From NCBI GenBank assembly GCA_964465355.1, contig CAYXJZ010000001.1:1-64000 (forward strand): a stretch of DNA of 64,000 bases, given 5' to 3'. A model generated the notes under the pieces. That model saw nothing but the letters and a program-made list of their open reading frames with translations. It had not been told where the DNA came from and did no database searches. The DNA comes from JAABTL01 sp964465355. GTDB taxonomy: Bacteria > Deinococcota > Deinococci > Deinococcales > Trueperaceae. The position numbers were made by a program, and so were the translations under genes. Shown piece after piece: positions 1 to 7,947 of the stretch (the stretch's first letter is position 1; every line of letters starts with the position of its first letter).

Positions 1-762
1 GTCGAGGGCCGCCCGCACCGCCGCCACCTCCGTGCCCGACAGCCTGCGGCCGTGGAGCAGATGCTCCTCGAAGGCCTCGAAGGCCATCGGCGCCACCGCC
101 TTGGCGCAGCGGGCGATGGCGTCGCCGTAGGCGCGGATCTCGTACTGGGCGTGCCAGTCCATGCGCAGCTTGAGGAAGTGGAAGAGGTTGTGCAGGTCGA
201 TCTGCCAGTACATCTCGGTGTAGAGCGCCAGCGGCAGGTTGACCCTGGCCAGCTCGCGCGCCACGCCGGCCTCCAGCATCTCCTCATAGCCGCGGTAGGT
301 CATCTCCTGCGCGCTGTTCAGCGCATCGACCACCCGCTGCCGCAGCTCGTCAGGCACCTCCTCGTCGGAGGAGCCCTGCTTGTTGGTGGCGGACTGGTAG
401 CGCACCTCATGCGGTGCAGGTACGTAGAACTCGTCGCGCATGACGCTGTAGCGCCCGGAGAGCTCGTTGAGCCTGGCGGTGCGATGACGGATCCACTGCC
501 TGGCCACGAAGATGGGCATCTTGAGGTGGAAGGTCAGCACCACCTGCTCGAAGGGGCTGGTGTGGGCATGGCGCAGCAGGTAGTCGATGAGGCCCTTGTC
601 CTCACGCAGGCTCTTGGTGCCTTCGCCATAGCTGACGCGGGCCGCCTGCACGATGCGGGCGTCACCCCCGAGGTAGTCGACCAGGCGCACGAAGCCGTGA
701 TCGAGCACGTCGTGGCGCTCGTCGAGAAGGGCGTCGGCGGCGGGTACAGAGGTCCTGGGCAT
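1..762 (-). CDS. thyX: Flavin-dependent thymidylate synthase ThyX (C-terminus off the window)
   Basis: Makes dTMP from dUMP using methylene-tetrahydrofolate, FAD and NADPH. The 254 visible residues include the ThyX signature RHRTARLNELS (RHR, seven residues, S) followed by GRYSVM. Upstream there is FEQVVLTFHLKMPIFVARQW, typical of the family's substrate-binding core. Downstream, EMYWQIDLHNLFHFLKLR matches the helix that contacts flavin and dUMP. The start is the first ATG after an in-frame TGA. The reading frame runs off the left edge, so only the last part is missing. It follows an unrelated hypothetical gene by 12 bases and is probably co-transcribed with it. Identification is secure from the motif. 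Confidence 0.95.
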   Translation of the reverse strand, partial: MPRTSVPAADALLDERHDVLDHGFVRLVDYLGGDARIVQAARVSYGEGTKSLREDKGLIDYLLRHAHTSPFEQVVLTFHLKMPIFVARQWIRHRTARLNELSGRYSVMRDEFYVPAPHEVRYQSATNKQGSSDEEVPDELRQRVVDALNSAQEMTYRGYEEMLEAGVARELARVNLPLALYTEMYWQIDLHNLFHFLKLRMDWHAQYEIRAYGDAIARCAKAVAPMAFEAFEEHLLHGRRLSGTEVAAVRAALD

Positions 763-774
763 AGGGCATCGTAC

Positions 775-1437
775 TCAGTCATCCAACTGCAGGAAGTCGC
801 TCTCGTCGATGCTGAGTAGCGGCGGTCGCGGCAGAAGCGCCGAAAGGGCGAGCAGGTCGGTGGCCAATGGCGTCAGCGCAAGCCCGGGGTCCGCTTCCGG
901 ATCCACGTCCACGCGAGCGATGAGATGGCGCTCGCCCACCACCACCGAGGCCGATGGCCCCTGCCCCACCAGTCGCAGCAGCACCTCGGTGGCAGGCGCC
1001 GCCAGCGCGCCGCGGACCTTGGCCGGTTCGCGGGCCAGCACGGCCATGCGGGCGTCCACGTCGGGCCGGTCGCTCAGGTCCACCCGCGTGGCGCCGGTAC
1101 GGCTGGCCTCCAGCGACTCCAGCACCGCCTCCCGCCTCGGCGAGGCGCGGAAGGCCACCTCGGAGAGGGTCCGGTCGGCACGCACGACGGCCCATGATGC
1201 CCAGCGGTGCACCACGCCGGCCGGCCCACTGCGGGTGTTGCGCACGTCGAAGAGGTAGAGGCTTGGCTGCGAGTCGCGCTGCAGGACGTGCAGGTGCAGC
1301 ACCTCGGCGTCCTCCAGGTCGAGGAAGCGGCGCAGCCGCTCGGCCCCGGAGGTGGCGTCGCGCAGCTCCAGCGTGCGGGCGAAGTCCGCCCAGCGCACGG
1401 CTCGGTCAGTCGGTTTGGATGAGGAGCGGAACCACAT
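775..1437 (-). CDS. Hypothetical protein upstream of thyX
   Basis: A 220-residue soluble protein that I do not recognise. It has no signal peptide and no clear membrane segment. It is rich in Arg, Asp, Ala and Leu, with an N-terminal helix-like stretch and beta-like runs such as SLYLFDVRNTR and SASVVVGERHLIARVDVD. It ends with an acidic tail (SIDESDFLQLDD). The stop lies 12 bases before thyX and codon usage matches the neighbours, so it is probably a real gene in a thyX operon. A hairpin separates it from sufT upstream. No function is assigned. Confidence 0.7.
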   Translation of the reverse strand: MWFRSSSKPTDRAVRWADFARTLELRDATSGAERLRRFLDLEDAEVLHLHVLQRDSQPSLYLFDVRNTRSGPAGVVHRWASWAVVRADRTLSEVAFRASPRREAVLESLEASRTGATRVDLSDRPDVDARMAVLAREPAKVRGALAAPATEVLLRLVGQGPSASVVVGERHLIARVDVDPEADPGLALTPLATDLLALSALLPRPPLLSIDESDFLQLDD

Positions 1438-1496
1438 CGACGCTCAGAGGTACCACGCCGAAGCCTTCAGCGGCGAGACCCGTCGGCCAGGGCAAG

Positions 1497-1531
1497 CTGT
1501 CTCGAGGCGCGCGTGGCGCGCGTCGAAACAG
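1497..1531 (-). terminator. Hairpin between sufT and the next gene
   Basis: Inverted repeat with a GC-rich stem (CGCGCG paired across a CCA loop, extended by CTGTTTCGA against TCGAGACAG with a two-base bulge), directly downstream of the sufT stop. It lacks a clear T-tract, so it may be a weak terminator or an mRNA-stabilising hairpin. Confidence 0.45.
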
Positions 1532-1533
1532 AC

Positions 1534-1938
1534 TCAGACGTGGAAGCCGAACATGCGCATCTGCTTCTTGCCGTCCTCGCTCATCTTGTCGGTGCCCCAT
1601 GGCGGCGACCAGACGAAGTTGACGCTCACCTTGCTGACACCGTCCACCTTCATGCAGGCCAGTTCGGCGTCGGCCTGGATCATGTCCTGCACGGGGCAGC
1701 CCATGCTGGTCAGGGTCATGTCGATCTCCACGGCGCCTGCCGCGTCGGCCTCGAGGCGGTAGACGAGGCCGAGGTCGACGATGTTGACGGGGATCTCGGG
1801 GTCGCGTACCACCTTCAGCGCCTCGAGGCAGGCCGCCCGCAGCTCGGGGAAGGCGCTCGCCGAGGCGGCGTCCGACGAGGGACTGCCCTCGGCGCCCGTG
1901 GAGGGCGTGGAGGCCGGATGGACGGGAAGCTCGCTCAT
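1534..1938 (-). CDS. sufT: SufT/MIP18-family Fe-S assembly protein (DUF59)
   Basis: A 134-residue protein of the MIP18/DUF59 family, thought to help mature or transfer Fe-S clusters in the cytosol. It has a low-complexity Ser/Pro/Ala tail over the first ~28 residues, then the family core VVRDPEIPVNIVDLGLVY. The conserved MTLTSMGCP carries the single metal-ligand-type cysteine. The C-terminus, NFVWSPPWGTDKMSE, is typical of SufT-like PaaD homologues. The ATG was chosen because everything upstream in frame is shadow of rodA. No SUF operon is visible nearby. It lies 23 bases after rodA on the same strand, so it may belong to the rodA transcript. Confidence 0.9.
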   Translation of the reverse strand: MSELPVHPASTPSTGAEGSPSSDAASASAFPELRAACLEALKVVRDPEIPVNIVDLGLVYRLEADAAGAVEIDMTLTSMGCPVQDMIQADAELACMKVDGVSKVSVNFVWSPPWGTDKMSEDGKKQMRMFGFHV

Positions 1939-1961
1939 GCTCAAGAGGATAGCAGGGGTCG

Positions 1962-3023
1962 TCACCAGTCGGCGTAGCGGTCGCGATGGACCACGAAGGC
2001 GACCGCCAGGCCTGCCAGGGTGGAGATCAGCGAGGTGCCGCCCGCGCTGACCAGCGGCAGGGTGATGCCGGTGACCGGGGCGAGGCCGAGCGTCACCCCC
2101 ACGTTGACCAGCACCTGGAAGCCGATGAAGACGAGCACCCCGACGATGGTGAGCTGGTCGCGCTCCTCGGGGCACTCGGCCGCCATGGTCACCAGACGCC
2201 AGAACAGCAGGGCGTAGAGGGCGAGCAGCAGGGCGGCGGCGACGAAGCCGCCCTCCTCTGCCAGCACAGGGAAGATGAAGTCGGTCTGCCTGAAGGGGAT
2301 GAAGCCGAGCTGCGACTGGGTGCCCTGACCGTAGCCCTTGCCGAGCAGGCCGCCTGAGCCCACCGCGATGGCGGATTGGATGACCTGATAGCCGGCGCCC
2401 TGAGGATCGGCCTCTGGGTTGAAGAAGGCAACGATGCGCGCCGTCTGGTGAGGCCTGAGGTTGGGCAGCACCAGCGTCGGCACCGCCACCACGATGAGCA
2501 CAAGCGCCACCACGGCATGCCGCCATGGCACGCCACGCACGAGCACCATGCCGGCACCGATGGCCGCCAGCACGAGGGCGCCACCCAGGTCGGGTTCGAT
2601 GAGCACGAGGGCGGTGGGCACCAGCATCAGCGCTGCCGGCCGCAGGTAGTCGGTGAAGCGGCGGATGGGACGCTGGTGCAGGGTGGCGGCCAAGGCGAGG
2701 ATCAGCGCCAGCTTGGCCAGCTCCGAAGGTTGGAAGCCAGGCAGGGGACCGAGGTAGAGCCACGATTTGGCGCCGTTGACCGTGGTGCCGAAGATCTGGA
2801 CCGCCACCAGCAGGGCGAGGCTGAGCAGGTAACCGTGGACCGTGAAGCGGAAGAGGCGCGCCCTGCCGAGCCACAGCACTGCGGCCACGGCCACCAGGGC
2901 GGGCGCGAGGAAGAGCAGCTGACGGCTGAACTCGTCGCCAGGCGCGGCCGTCGAGAGCGTCAGCAACCCCACCCCGAGCAGCAGGGCGACCACGAAGGGC
3001 AGGGCAAGGTCGACGCGGGTCAT
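1962..3023 (-). CDS. rodA: Rod-shape determining glycosyltransferase RodA (SEDS family)
   Basis: Polytopic SEDS peptidoglycan polymerase that works with a class B PBP in the elongasome. The 353 residues have about ten hydrophobic segments. Family motifs present include GAKSWLYLGPLPGFQPSELA, VLIEPDLGGALVL, GYQVIQSAIAVGSGGLLGKG and the C-terminal PLVSAGGTSL. These sit closer to RodA than FtsW, but the RodA/FtsW split is by motif impression only. The ATG overlaps the TGA of the BatA-like gene (ATGA), implying translational coupling. No mreBCD or pbp2 gene is in the window. Confidence 0.93.
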   Translation of the reverse strand: MTRVDLALPFVVALLLGVGLLTLSTAAPGDEFSRQLLFLAPALVAVAAVLWLGRARLFRFTVHGYLLSLALLVAVQIFGTTVNGAKSWLYLGPLPGFQPSELAKLALILALAATLHQRPIRRFTDYLRPAALMLVPTALVLIEPDLGGALVLAAIGAGMVLVRGVPWRHAVVALVLIVVAVPTLVLPNLRPHQTARIVAFFNPEADPQGAGYQVIQSAIAVGSGGLLGKGYGQGTQSQLGFIPFRQTDFIFPVLAEEGGFVAAALLLALYALLFWRLVTMAAECPEERDQLTIVGVLVFIGFQVLVNVGVTLGLAPVTGITLPLVSAGGTSLISTLAGLAVAFVVHRDRYADW

Positions 3024-4735
3024 GTGCGCAACCCCCGCCTGCGGCCGAGTCCGAGGTTGGTGGGGCGTGGCGGCAGCCTGTGCTCGGCCGACCAGGCCCA
3101 CCACTCCAGAGCGAGGGCCAGCACGGCGATCAGCACCAGGATCCAGGCGAAGGGTGTCGGGCGCTCGATCGGCAGGAGGCTGTCTGCCGCTGCCTCGGCG
3201 TCGTCCGGTGCCGGGGCGGGCAGGCGGCTCTGCGCCTCGCTCAGCAGGCTGACGCTGAGCTGCCGCCCCGCCACCGTCACCTGACCAGGCTGCGACAGGC
3301 GGCGGCCCTGCTCATCGAGGCTGCCCAGCGGCAACCTCGGCACGCCGCGGAAGTGGTCGAGGGCGTTGGCCATCAAGGTGGGGAAGGCAGGGCGGAAGAC
3401 CAGATCGGTCTGGGCTGGATGGAAGCCGAGGGCCAACGCGCGCACGCCTTCACGCTCACGGTAGGCCAACACCGGCCGCAGCTCCGCGGTGTGGGCGAGC
3501 ACCGTCCAACCAGCCGCCTCGGCACCTTGCACGTCGGTGGCCCATGGCGGCGGCTCGGCGCTGCCGACTGGCGCGATGGGCGCCACGCCGACCACCACCT
3601 CGCGCAGGTCGACGAAGCGCAGCAAGGGGTGCGCGCGCTGCCAACCGGCCACCCGTTGCCGTTGCAGCACCGCATCGGCCACGGGCGCAGGCATGAGCAG
3701 GTGGTCGCCAGGCGCCAGGGTGGCCGGATCGGCGCCGCTGAGCACCCGCAGGTCGCCTGCCAGGCGACCCGCGCTGCCTGTGACGCGCATCTCCACCCCG
3801 CCGACGGCCTCGAACGCCCTGCGCAGGTTGGGCTCGTCGGCGTCGAGCAGCACCTGAAGCGCCCTGCTGCCGGCGTAGGCCACGTCGTCGATGGCGAGGG
3901 CATCACCCGCATCGAGGCCCTCCAGACGAGCGCGGACCATGGTGTCATGCACCTCGAGCGGGAAGGTGACGGTGGCCGTCCCACGCACAGGCACCAGCAG
4001 GTCGGACAGCGCCAGCAGGCGGCCGTCCAAGTCCTCCAGCAGCAGGGTCACGCCCAAGGGCCTGTCGTGGTCGGACGAAACTGCCACGAAGGCCTGCTGG
4101 ATGCCGAGGTCGAAGGCCACGATGCCGACGTTGTGGCCACTGCCCGCCACGTTGTAGCGGCGGATGCCTGGCCGCTCGGGGCCGGGGTCGTCGCTGATCC
4201 ACGCCACCTCTGCAGCGCCGAGGCTGCGGGCCAGGTCGAGGGCGCGCTCGGCATCGACGTTGGCGTCCACCGCCTCGAAGACGTCGAGGGCGGCGCGCAG
4301 CTCACCGCGGTCACGGCTGAAGGGCAAGACCAGCTCCGCCAGGGCGCCTGCGCGCACCAAGGCCACCGCACCGGCCTCCCCTGCCAGCATCATGGCCTGA
4401 TCGATGGCGCGTTGCAGACGCTGGCCCTCCGGGTCGACGGCCTGCATGCGCGCCCCTGCATCGATGACGATGATCAGGTCAGGGGGGCCACGCAGCTCGA
4501 GGCTGGGCTGGGCAAGGGCCATGGCAGCCGCTGCCACGGCCAGCAGTTGCAGGAGGAGCGACCAGCTAGGCCGCCAACGCCGCCGCTGCTCCGCCTCGCG
4601 CAGTGCCTGGTCCCACAGGAACAGCGCAGCCACTTGCCGTGGCGAAAGGCGCTGGCGATAGAGGTACCACCAGACCACGAGCGGCAAGGCCGCCAGCAGC
4701 CAGAGGAAGGCCGGTGCGGCGAAGCTCAGGCCCAC
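3020..4735 (-). CDS. BatA-like membrane protein with degenerate von Willebrand A domain
   Basis: A 571-residue protein with the aerotolerance-regulator N-terminal layout: two membrane helices at about residues 5-25 and 58-78 flanking a cytoplasmic loop (YRQRLSPRQVAALFLWDQAL). A vWA-like fold follows from about residue 85, then a long extracytoplasmic region and a last helix near residue 530. The metal site that normally reads DxSxS reads DAGARM here, so the MIDAS looks lost. The start is GTG, overlapping the cupin stop by 10 bases. The stop overlaps rodA in an ATGA. The coupling to rodA hints at an envelope role, but function is unknown. Confidence 0.8.
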   Translation of the reverse strand: MGLSFAAPAFLWLLAALPLVVWWYLYRQRLSPRQVAALFLWDQALREAEQRRRWRPSWSLLLQLLAVAAAAMALAQPSLELRGPPDLIIVIDAGARMQAVDPEGQRLQRAIDQAMMLAGEAGAVALVRAGALAELVLPFSRDRGELRAALDVFEAVDANVDAERALDLARSLGAAEVAWISDDPGPERPGIRRYNVAGSGHNVGIVAFDLGIQQAFVAVSSDHDRPLGVTLLLEDLDGRLLALSDLLVPVRGTATVTFPLEVHDTMVRARLEGLDAGDALAIDDVAYAGSRALQVLLDADEPNLRRAFEAVGGVEMRVTGSAGRLAGDLRVLSGADPATLAPGDHLLMPAPVADAVLQRQRVAGWQRAHPLLRFVDLREVVVGVAPIAPVGSAEPPPWATDVQGAEAAGWTVLAHTAELRPVLAYREREGVRALALGFHPAQTDLVFRPAFPTLMANALDHFRGVPRLPLGSLDEQGRRLSQPGQVTVAGRQLSVSLLSEAQSRLPAPAPDDAEAAADSLLPIERPTPFAWILVLIAVLALALEWWAWSAEHRLPPRPTNLGLGRRRGLRT

Positions 4736-5037
4736 GACCGGGTGGCCATGACGACCAAGAGGCCGCCCCCCGCGTTCTCCATGGTGTGCTCGGTGCCTTG
4801 GTCGACGGTGAGCAGCCTGCCCTTGCCGAGACGGACCTGTTGGCCGCCGTGCCTGAGCAGCGCTTCACCTTCGACCACCTGATAGACGAGGGTGCCTGCC
4901 CCGACCTGCGGCTGGTCGCGCTGGCCCGCCTCGAAGCAGAGCAGCTCGATGTGGAGGTCGGCGGTGTCGACCAGCGGGTTGCGCTGGACCTGGTTCGGCG
5001 AGAAGCGGCGGGCTTCGGCGATGGCTTTGATGTGCAT
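4726..5037 (-). CDS. Small cupin-domain protein
   Basis: A 103-residue single-domain cupin. It shows the beta-barrel pattern DLHIELLCFEAGQ, GTLVYQVVEGEALL, GKGRLLTVDQGTEHTMEN and GGLLVVMATR. The His of TEHTMEN and the Glu of the VEGEA strand are candidate metal ligands, although the usual HxH of motif 1 is absent. The ATG at the right end has a strong upstream GAGGAGG; the longer in-frame extension has no support. It starts a probable operon cupin-batA-like-rodA-sufT. A perfect DnaA-box 9-mer lies 44 bases upstream. Substrate unknown. Confidence 0.85.
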   Translation of the reverse strand: MHIKAIAEARRFSPNQVQRNPLVDTADLHIELLCFEAGQRDQPQVGAGTLVYQVVEGEALLRHGGQQVRLGKGRLLTVDQGTEHTMENAGGGLLVVMATRSWA

Positions 5038-5080
5038 GGTCCTCCTCGCGTTCCTGTCCCATCCTACGCCTTGCTGATGG

Positions 5081-5286
5081 TGTGGATAACCCTTTGCAAC
5101 TGTGGAAAACTCGCTCGCTCTTGACAAGCGAGATGCCCATCTGGTAGCTGGCGGCCGAGTCGCGATCCTCGCGAGAACACCGTCCTGGACGGGCTTCGCT
5201 CATGAGGCGAGTCTGTGAGCCGCTTCCTGGCTCCTGCAGGGGGGTTCTCCACATGGCTGTGGATAACTCGGGGGATCTGTGGACAA
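5081..5286. promoter_or_regulatory. Cluster of five DnaA-box-like 9-mers
   Basis: In the ~307-base gap between the cupin and trpF there are two perfect TGTGGATAA boxes (5081-5089, 5258-5266). Three one-mismatch or consensus variants are also present: TGTGGAAAA (5101-5109), TTCTCCACA (5245-5253, opposite orientation) and TGTGGACAA (5278-5286). In two pairs the start-to-start distance is exactly 20 bases. No other function was seen in this gap apart from a short CTTGACAAG palindrome at 5120-5128. This may be a DnaA-binding regulatory or titration site, or less likely part of a replication origin, since dnaA and dnaN are not in view. Confidence 0.55.
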
Positions 5287-5344
5287 CTCAGGAGGCCCGT
5301 GCAGGGCATCACCCAGGCCGGATCGGGGGTCTCGGAGGGCCCGT

Positions 5345-6040
5345 TCAAGGTCGGCCAGACGGGAGGGCTGGGGGATGACGGAGGTCGGCCAGCGCCGCCA
5401 TGAAGGCCGCCATCTTGACCGGGTCCTTGATGCCGGGCGCCGACTCGACACCGGTGGATACGTCCACCGCCCAGGGCCTGAGCGCTGTGGCGGCCGCCGC
5501 CACGTTCTCGGGCCGCAGGCCGCCTGCCAGCACCCAACGTGGCAGCCCGGCCAAGCCATCGGCGGCGGCCTCGCTCCAGGCGAAGGGCTGGCCGCTGCCG
5601 GCCTTCGGGCCGTCGATGTGCAGAGCGTCGACGGGCAGCTCGGCCAGGCTGCCCAGGTCCAGCGACTGCGACCATGACACGGCCTTGATCACCGCCACCC
5701 GCACCCGGAAGGCCGCCAGCTCGGCTGCGCCTTCCGGGCCGTGGAGCTGCACCACGTCCAGCCGCAGGCGCTCGACGGCGGCCCACACCTCGTCGGACCC
5801 AGCGTCGGCGAACACGCCGACCCTGGTCACGAAGGGGCCGAGCGGCGCCAGCACGTCGGCCGCCTTGTCCAGGTCCACCTGCCGCTTGGAGCCATGCGCG
5901 AAGACCACGCCGACGGCGTCGACCCCCAAGGCCTCCGCCGCCAGCGCATCCTCCGAACGGGTGAGGCCGCAGACCTTCACACGCAGGTGCCTGCCCTTCT
6001 CGGGCAGGTGCCTGCCCTTCTCGGACAGGTGCCCACTCAC
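5345..6040 (-). CDS. trpF: Phosphoribosylanthranilate isomerase TrpF
   Basis: Catalyses the Amadori rearrangement of phosphoribosylanthranilate to CdRP in tryptophan synthesis. The 231 residues form a TIM barrel with the N-terminal catalytic KVCGLT, then GVVFAHGSKRQV, VVQLHGPE, the catalytic-Asp strand LHIDGPKAGSGQPFAW, WVLAGGLRPENV and phosphate-binding VDVSTGVESAPGIKD. The GTG start overlaps the ppx stop in a GTGA, suggesting coupling. About 19 residues precede KVCGLT, longer than usual, because of a 21-base tandem duplication encoding EKGRHL repeats. No other trp gene is nearby. Confidence 0.95.
   Translation of the reverse strand: MSGHLSEKGRHLPEKGRHLRVKVCGLTRSEDALAAEALGVDAVGVVFAHGSKRQVDLDKAADVLAPLGPFVTRVGVFADAGSDEVWAAVERLRLDVVQLHGPEGAAELAAFRVRVAVIKAVSWSQSLDLGSLAELPVDALHIDGPKAGSGQPFAWSEAAADGLAGLPRWVLAGGLRPENVAAAATALRPWAVDVSTGVESAPGIKDPVKMAAFMAALADLRHPPALPSGRP
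5983..6033. repeat. 21-bp tandem duplication at the trpF start
   Basis: Two exact 21-base units (5983-6003 and 6004-6024) followed by a partial third copy. On the coding strand they add repeats of the form GRHLxEK to the N-terminus of TrpF, right after the ppx/trpF overlap. Confidence 0.85.
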
Positions 6041-7560
6041 GCGCCCACCTCTGCACCATCGGCGGCCCGCAGCTTGAGCTTGCGACCCAAGGCCTGCTCC
6101 AGCAGGTCACGCCGAAGCGAGGCGGCCTCCACCTCGACGATGGCTTCGCCCGCCGAGCGGGCCAGCAGCAGCAGGTCTCCGCCCTCATCGACCAGTTCGA
6201 CGGAGGACACGCGTTGGGCCTTGCCCCGATCCAGGTACTCGGCCAGCCGCAGCAGGCCGGACAGGGTGCGCAGGGTGGTCTGGGCGTCGGCCGGCATGAT
6301 CCCAGCGTAGCCCTCCAGGCTGGGCGTGCCCTTGCGGTGGTAGCGCACGAGCAGCGCCAGCATCACCTGCTCGGCATGCTCGAAGCCGGGCAGGGGTCGG
6401 CTGAGGACCAGCATCTTGCCGTGGTGCTCGTGCCGGTAGTAGTCCACCGCCAGGCCGATGTCGTGCAGCATGGCCGCGTGCCCGAGCAGCTCGCGCTCGG
6501 CCGCGGCCAGGCCGTGGAAGCGCTGCGTCTGGTCGAAGAGCGACAGGGCCAAGGCCCGCACGTGCTCGTTGTGGGCTGGCTCGTCGTAGTACTGGCGCAT
6601 GAGGTTGAGTACCGAGAAGCCGCGCACGTCATCCAGCAGCGCGTCTTCCTGATCAGGCAGCAAGTAGGGGTAGAACAGGCCTTCGCGCAGCCCTTGCCCC
6701 GAGATCAGCACCTCGGAGGCCCCTGCCGCGCGCACCACCTCGGCGATCACCACCGCACCGGCAGCGATGATGTCGGCGCGGTCGCGGTTGAGACCGGGCA
6801 GCTCGGCCCGCTGAGCAGCGCTCAGGCGGCTGAGCTCGGCGGCCAGTTCGCGCAGGTCGGCGACAGGCAGGCGGTAGCCATGGAGCAGGTCGAGCGGGTA
6901 GCCAAGGCGTTGCTGGTGGACGTTGGCGAGGTTGCGGATGGTGCCGCCGACGCCGACGAAGGGGCCTTGCTGCTCCCCGGCCGCCAGCCAGCCGTCGGCG
7001 GCCTCACGGGCGGCGGCGGCCAAGGCCTTGAGGCCCTTGCCCTTGGGCGGGTCACCGCTGAGGAAGCGCTCGGTGGCCCGCACCGCGCCCAGGGGCCAGC
7101 TGCCACCGCGGCACCAGCGACGTGCGCGCAACTGCGAGAGCTGGAAGCTGCCGCCACCCAGGTCCATGGTGACGGCGTCATGCACGTTCAGGCCGTTGGC
7201 CACCGCAAGGGCGGCCACGCTGGCCTCCTCCTCGCCGGCCAGGGTGCGCAGCTCAACTCCGATGTCGGCGGCGGCGGCCACGAACTCTGCCCCGTTGCTT
7301 GCGTCACGCACGGCGCTGGTGGTGGTGGCGACCAGGTGATCCACCCCGGCAGCCTCGGCGTAGCTGTGGAAGGAGCGCAGCGCAGCCAGGCCGCGGGCGA
7401 AGGGCTTGGGCTGGATGGGCCCGCCCGCGCCCATGCCTTGGGAGAGACGGACCACCGCGCGCAGCTCGTCGAGCTGCCGCCAGCTATGGCCCGGCTGGTA
7501 GGCCAAGGCGACCAGCTTGGCCGTGTTCGAGCCGAGGTCGACGATGGCGATGCGCTGCAC
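6037..7560 (-). CDS. ppx: Exopolyphosphatase / pppGpp phosphohydrolase (Ppx/GppA family)
   Basis: A 507-residue ASKHA-fold phosphatase that shortens polyphosphate chains or removes a phosphate from pppGpp. It begins with the phosphate-1 motif IVDLGSNTAKLVAL. It carries the activator strand VATTTSAVRDASNG, the catalytic LRTLAGEEEA (Glu), the second phosphate loop MDLGGGSFQLS, then GVGGTIRNLA. The C-terminal half is an HD-type domain (GHAAMLHDIGLAVDYYRHEHHG) as in long PPX proteins. The start codon is GTG, and no better ATG is in frame. The stop overlaps trpF. Ppx versus GppA preference cannot be told from sequence. Confidence 0.93.
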   Translation of the reverse strand: MQRIAIVDLGSNTAKLVALAYQPGHSWRQLDELRAVVRLSQGMGAGGPIQPKPFARGLAALRSFHSYAEAAGVDHLVATTTSAVRDASNGAEFVAAAADIGVELRTLAGEEEASVAALAVANGLNVHDAVTMDLGGGSFQLSQLRARRWCRGGSWPLGAVRATERFLSGDPPKGKGLKALAAAAREAADGWLAAGEQQGPFVGVGGTIRNLANVHQQRLGYPLDLLHGYRLPVADLRELAAELSRLSAAQRAELPGLNRDRADIIAAGAVVIAEVVRAAGASEVLISGQGLREGLFYPYLLPDQEDALLDDVRGFSVLNLMRQYYDEPAHNEHVRALALSLFDQTQRFHGLAAAERELLGHAAMLHDIGLAVDYYRHEHHGKMLVLSRPLPGFEHAEQVMLALLVRYHRKGTPSLEGYAGIMPADAQTTLRTLSGLLRLAEYLDRGKAQRVSSVELVDEGGDLLLLARSAGEAIVEVEAASLRRDLLEQALGRKLKLRAADGAEVGA

Positions 7561-7572
7561 GGACCCCGCCGC

Positions 7573-7947
7573 TCAGAAGGCGTCGCGCAGCCAGCGCAGG
7601 CGCGGCTGGGCGGGGTCGCCCTCGACCAGCATGGCGTCGAAGCGCACGGGATCCTCATGCCTGCCGCAGGCCGCTAGCCAGGCGAGGGCGGTGCGGCGGA
7701 GTCGTGCCTGCTTGGCCGGTCCCAAGCTGTGGGCCGCGCCACCATGCGCATCGGCACGGCGCTGCTTGACCTCGACGAAGACGACGGCCTCGCCGTCGTC
7801 CATGACCAGGTCGATCTCACCCTCGCGCCTGCGCACGTTGGCCGCCAAGGTGGTCCAGCCACGTGCCTCGAGCGCCGAGCGGGCAAGCGACTCGGCCCAG
7901 TGCGGGTTCAGCGCGGCACCACCTCGAGCCGGGGGGCGTCGGCCCAC
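7573..7947 (-). CDS. yraN: YraN/UPF0102 endonuclease-like protein
   Basis: A 124-residue protein with the restriction-endonuclease-like YraN fold: AESLARSALEARGW, the active-site pattern REGEIDLVMDDGEAVVFVEVK (E..D..ExK), and RRTALAWLA. The role is unclear; family members are linked to recombination or Holliday junction processing only by inference. The GTG used here overlaps rsfS by 40 bases. A shorter start around the CTG before NPHW would begin two bases before the rsfS stop, so the exact N-terminus is uncertain. It lies 12 bases before ppx. Confidence 0.88.
   Translation of the reverse strand: MGRRPPARGGAALNPHWAESLARSALEARGWTTLAANVRRREGEIDLVMDDGEAVVFVEVKQRRADAHGGAAHSLGPAKQARLRRTALAWLAACGRHEDPVRFDAMLVEGDPAQPRLRWLRDAF

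Noticed and set aside
3080..4882. Open frame of 600 codons on the plus strand
   Set aside because: Antisense to the BatA-like gene and cupin. It is rich in His, Gln, Gly and Arg as expected from the reverse of high-GC codons, and has no domain or ribosome site.
5040..5344. Full replication origin (oriC)
   Set aside because: Only the DnaA-box cluster is seen. No dnaA, dnaN, rpmH or AT-rich unwinding stretch is present, so only a DnaA-site call was made.
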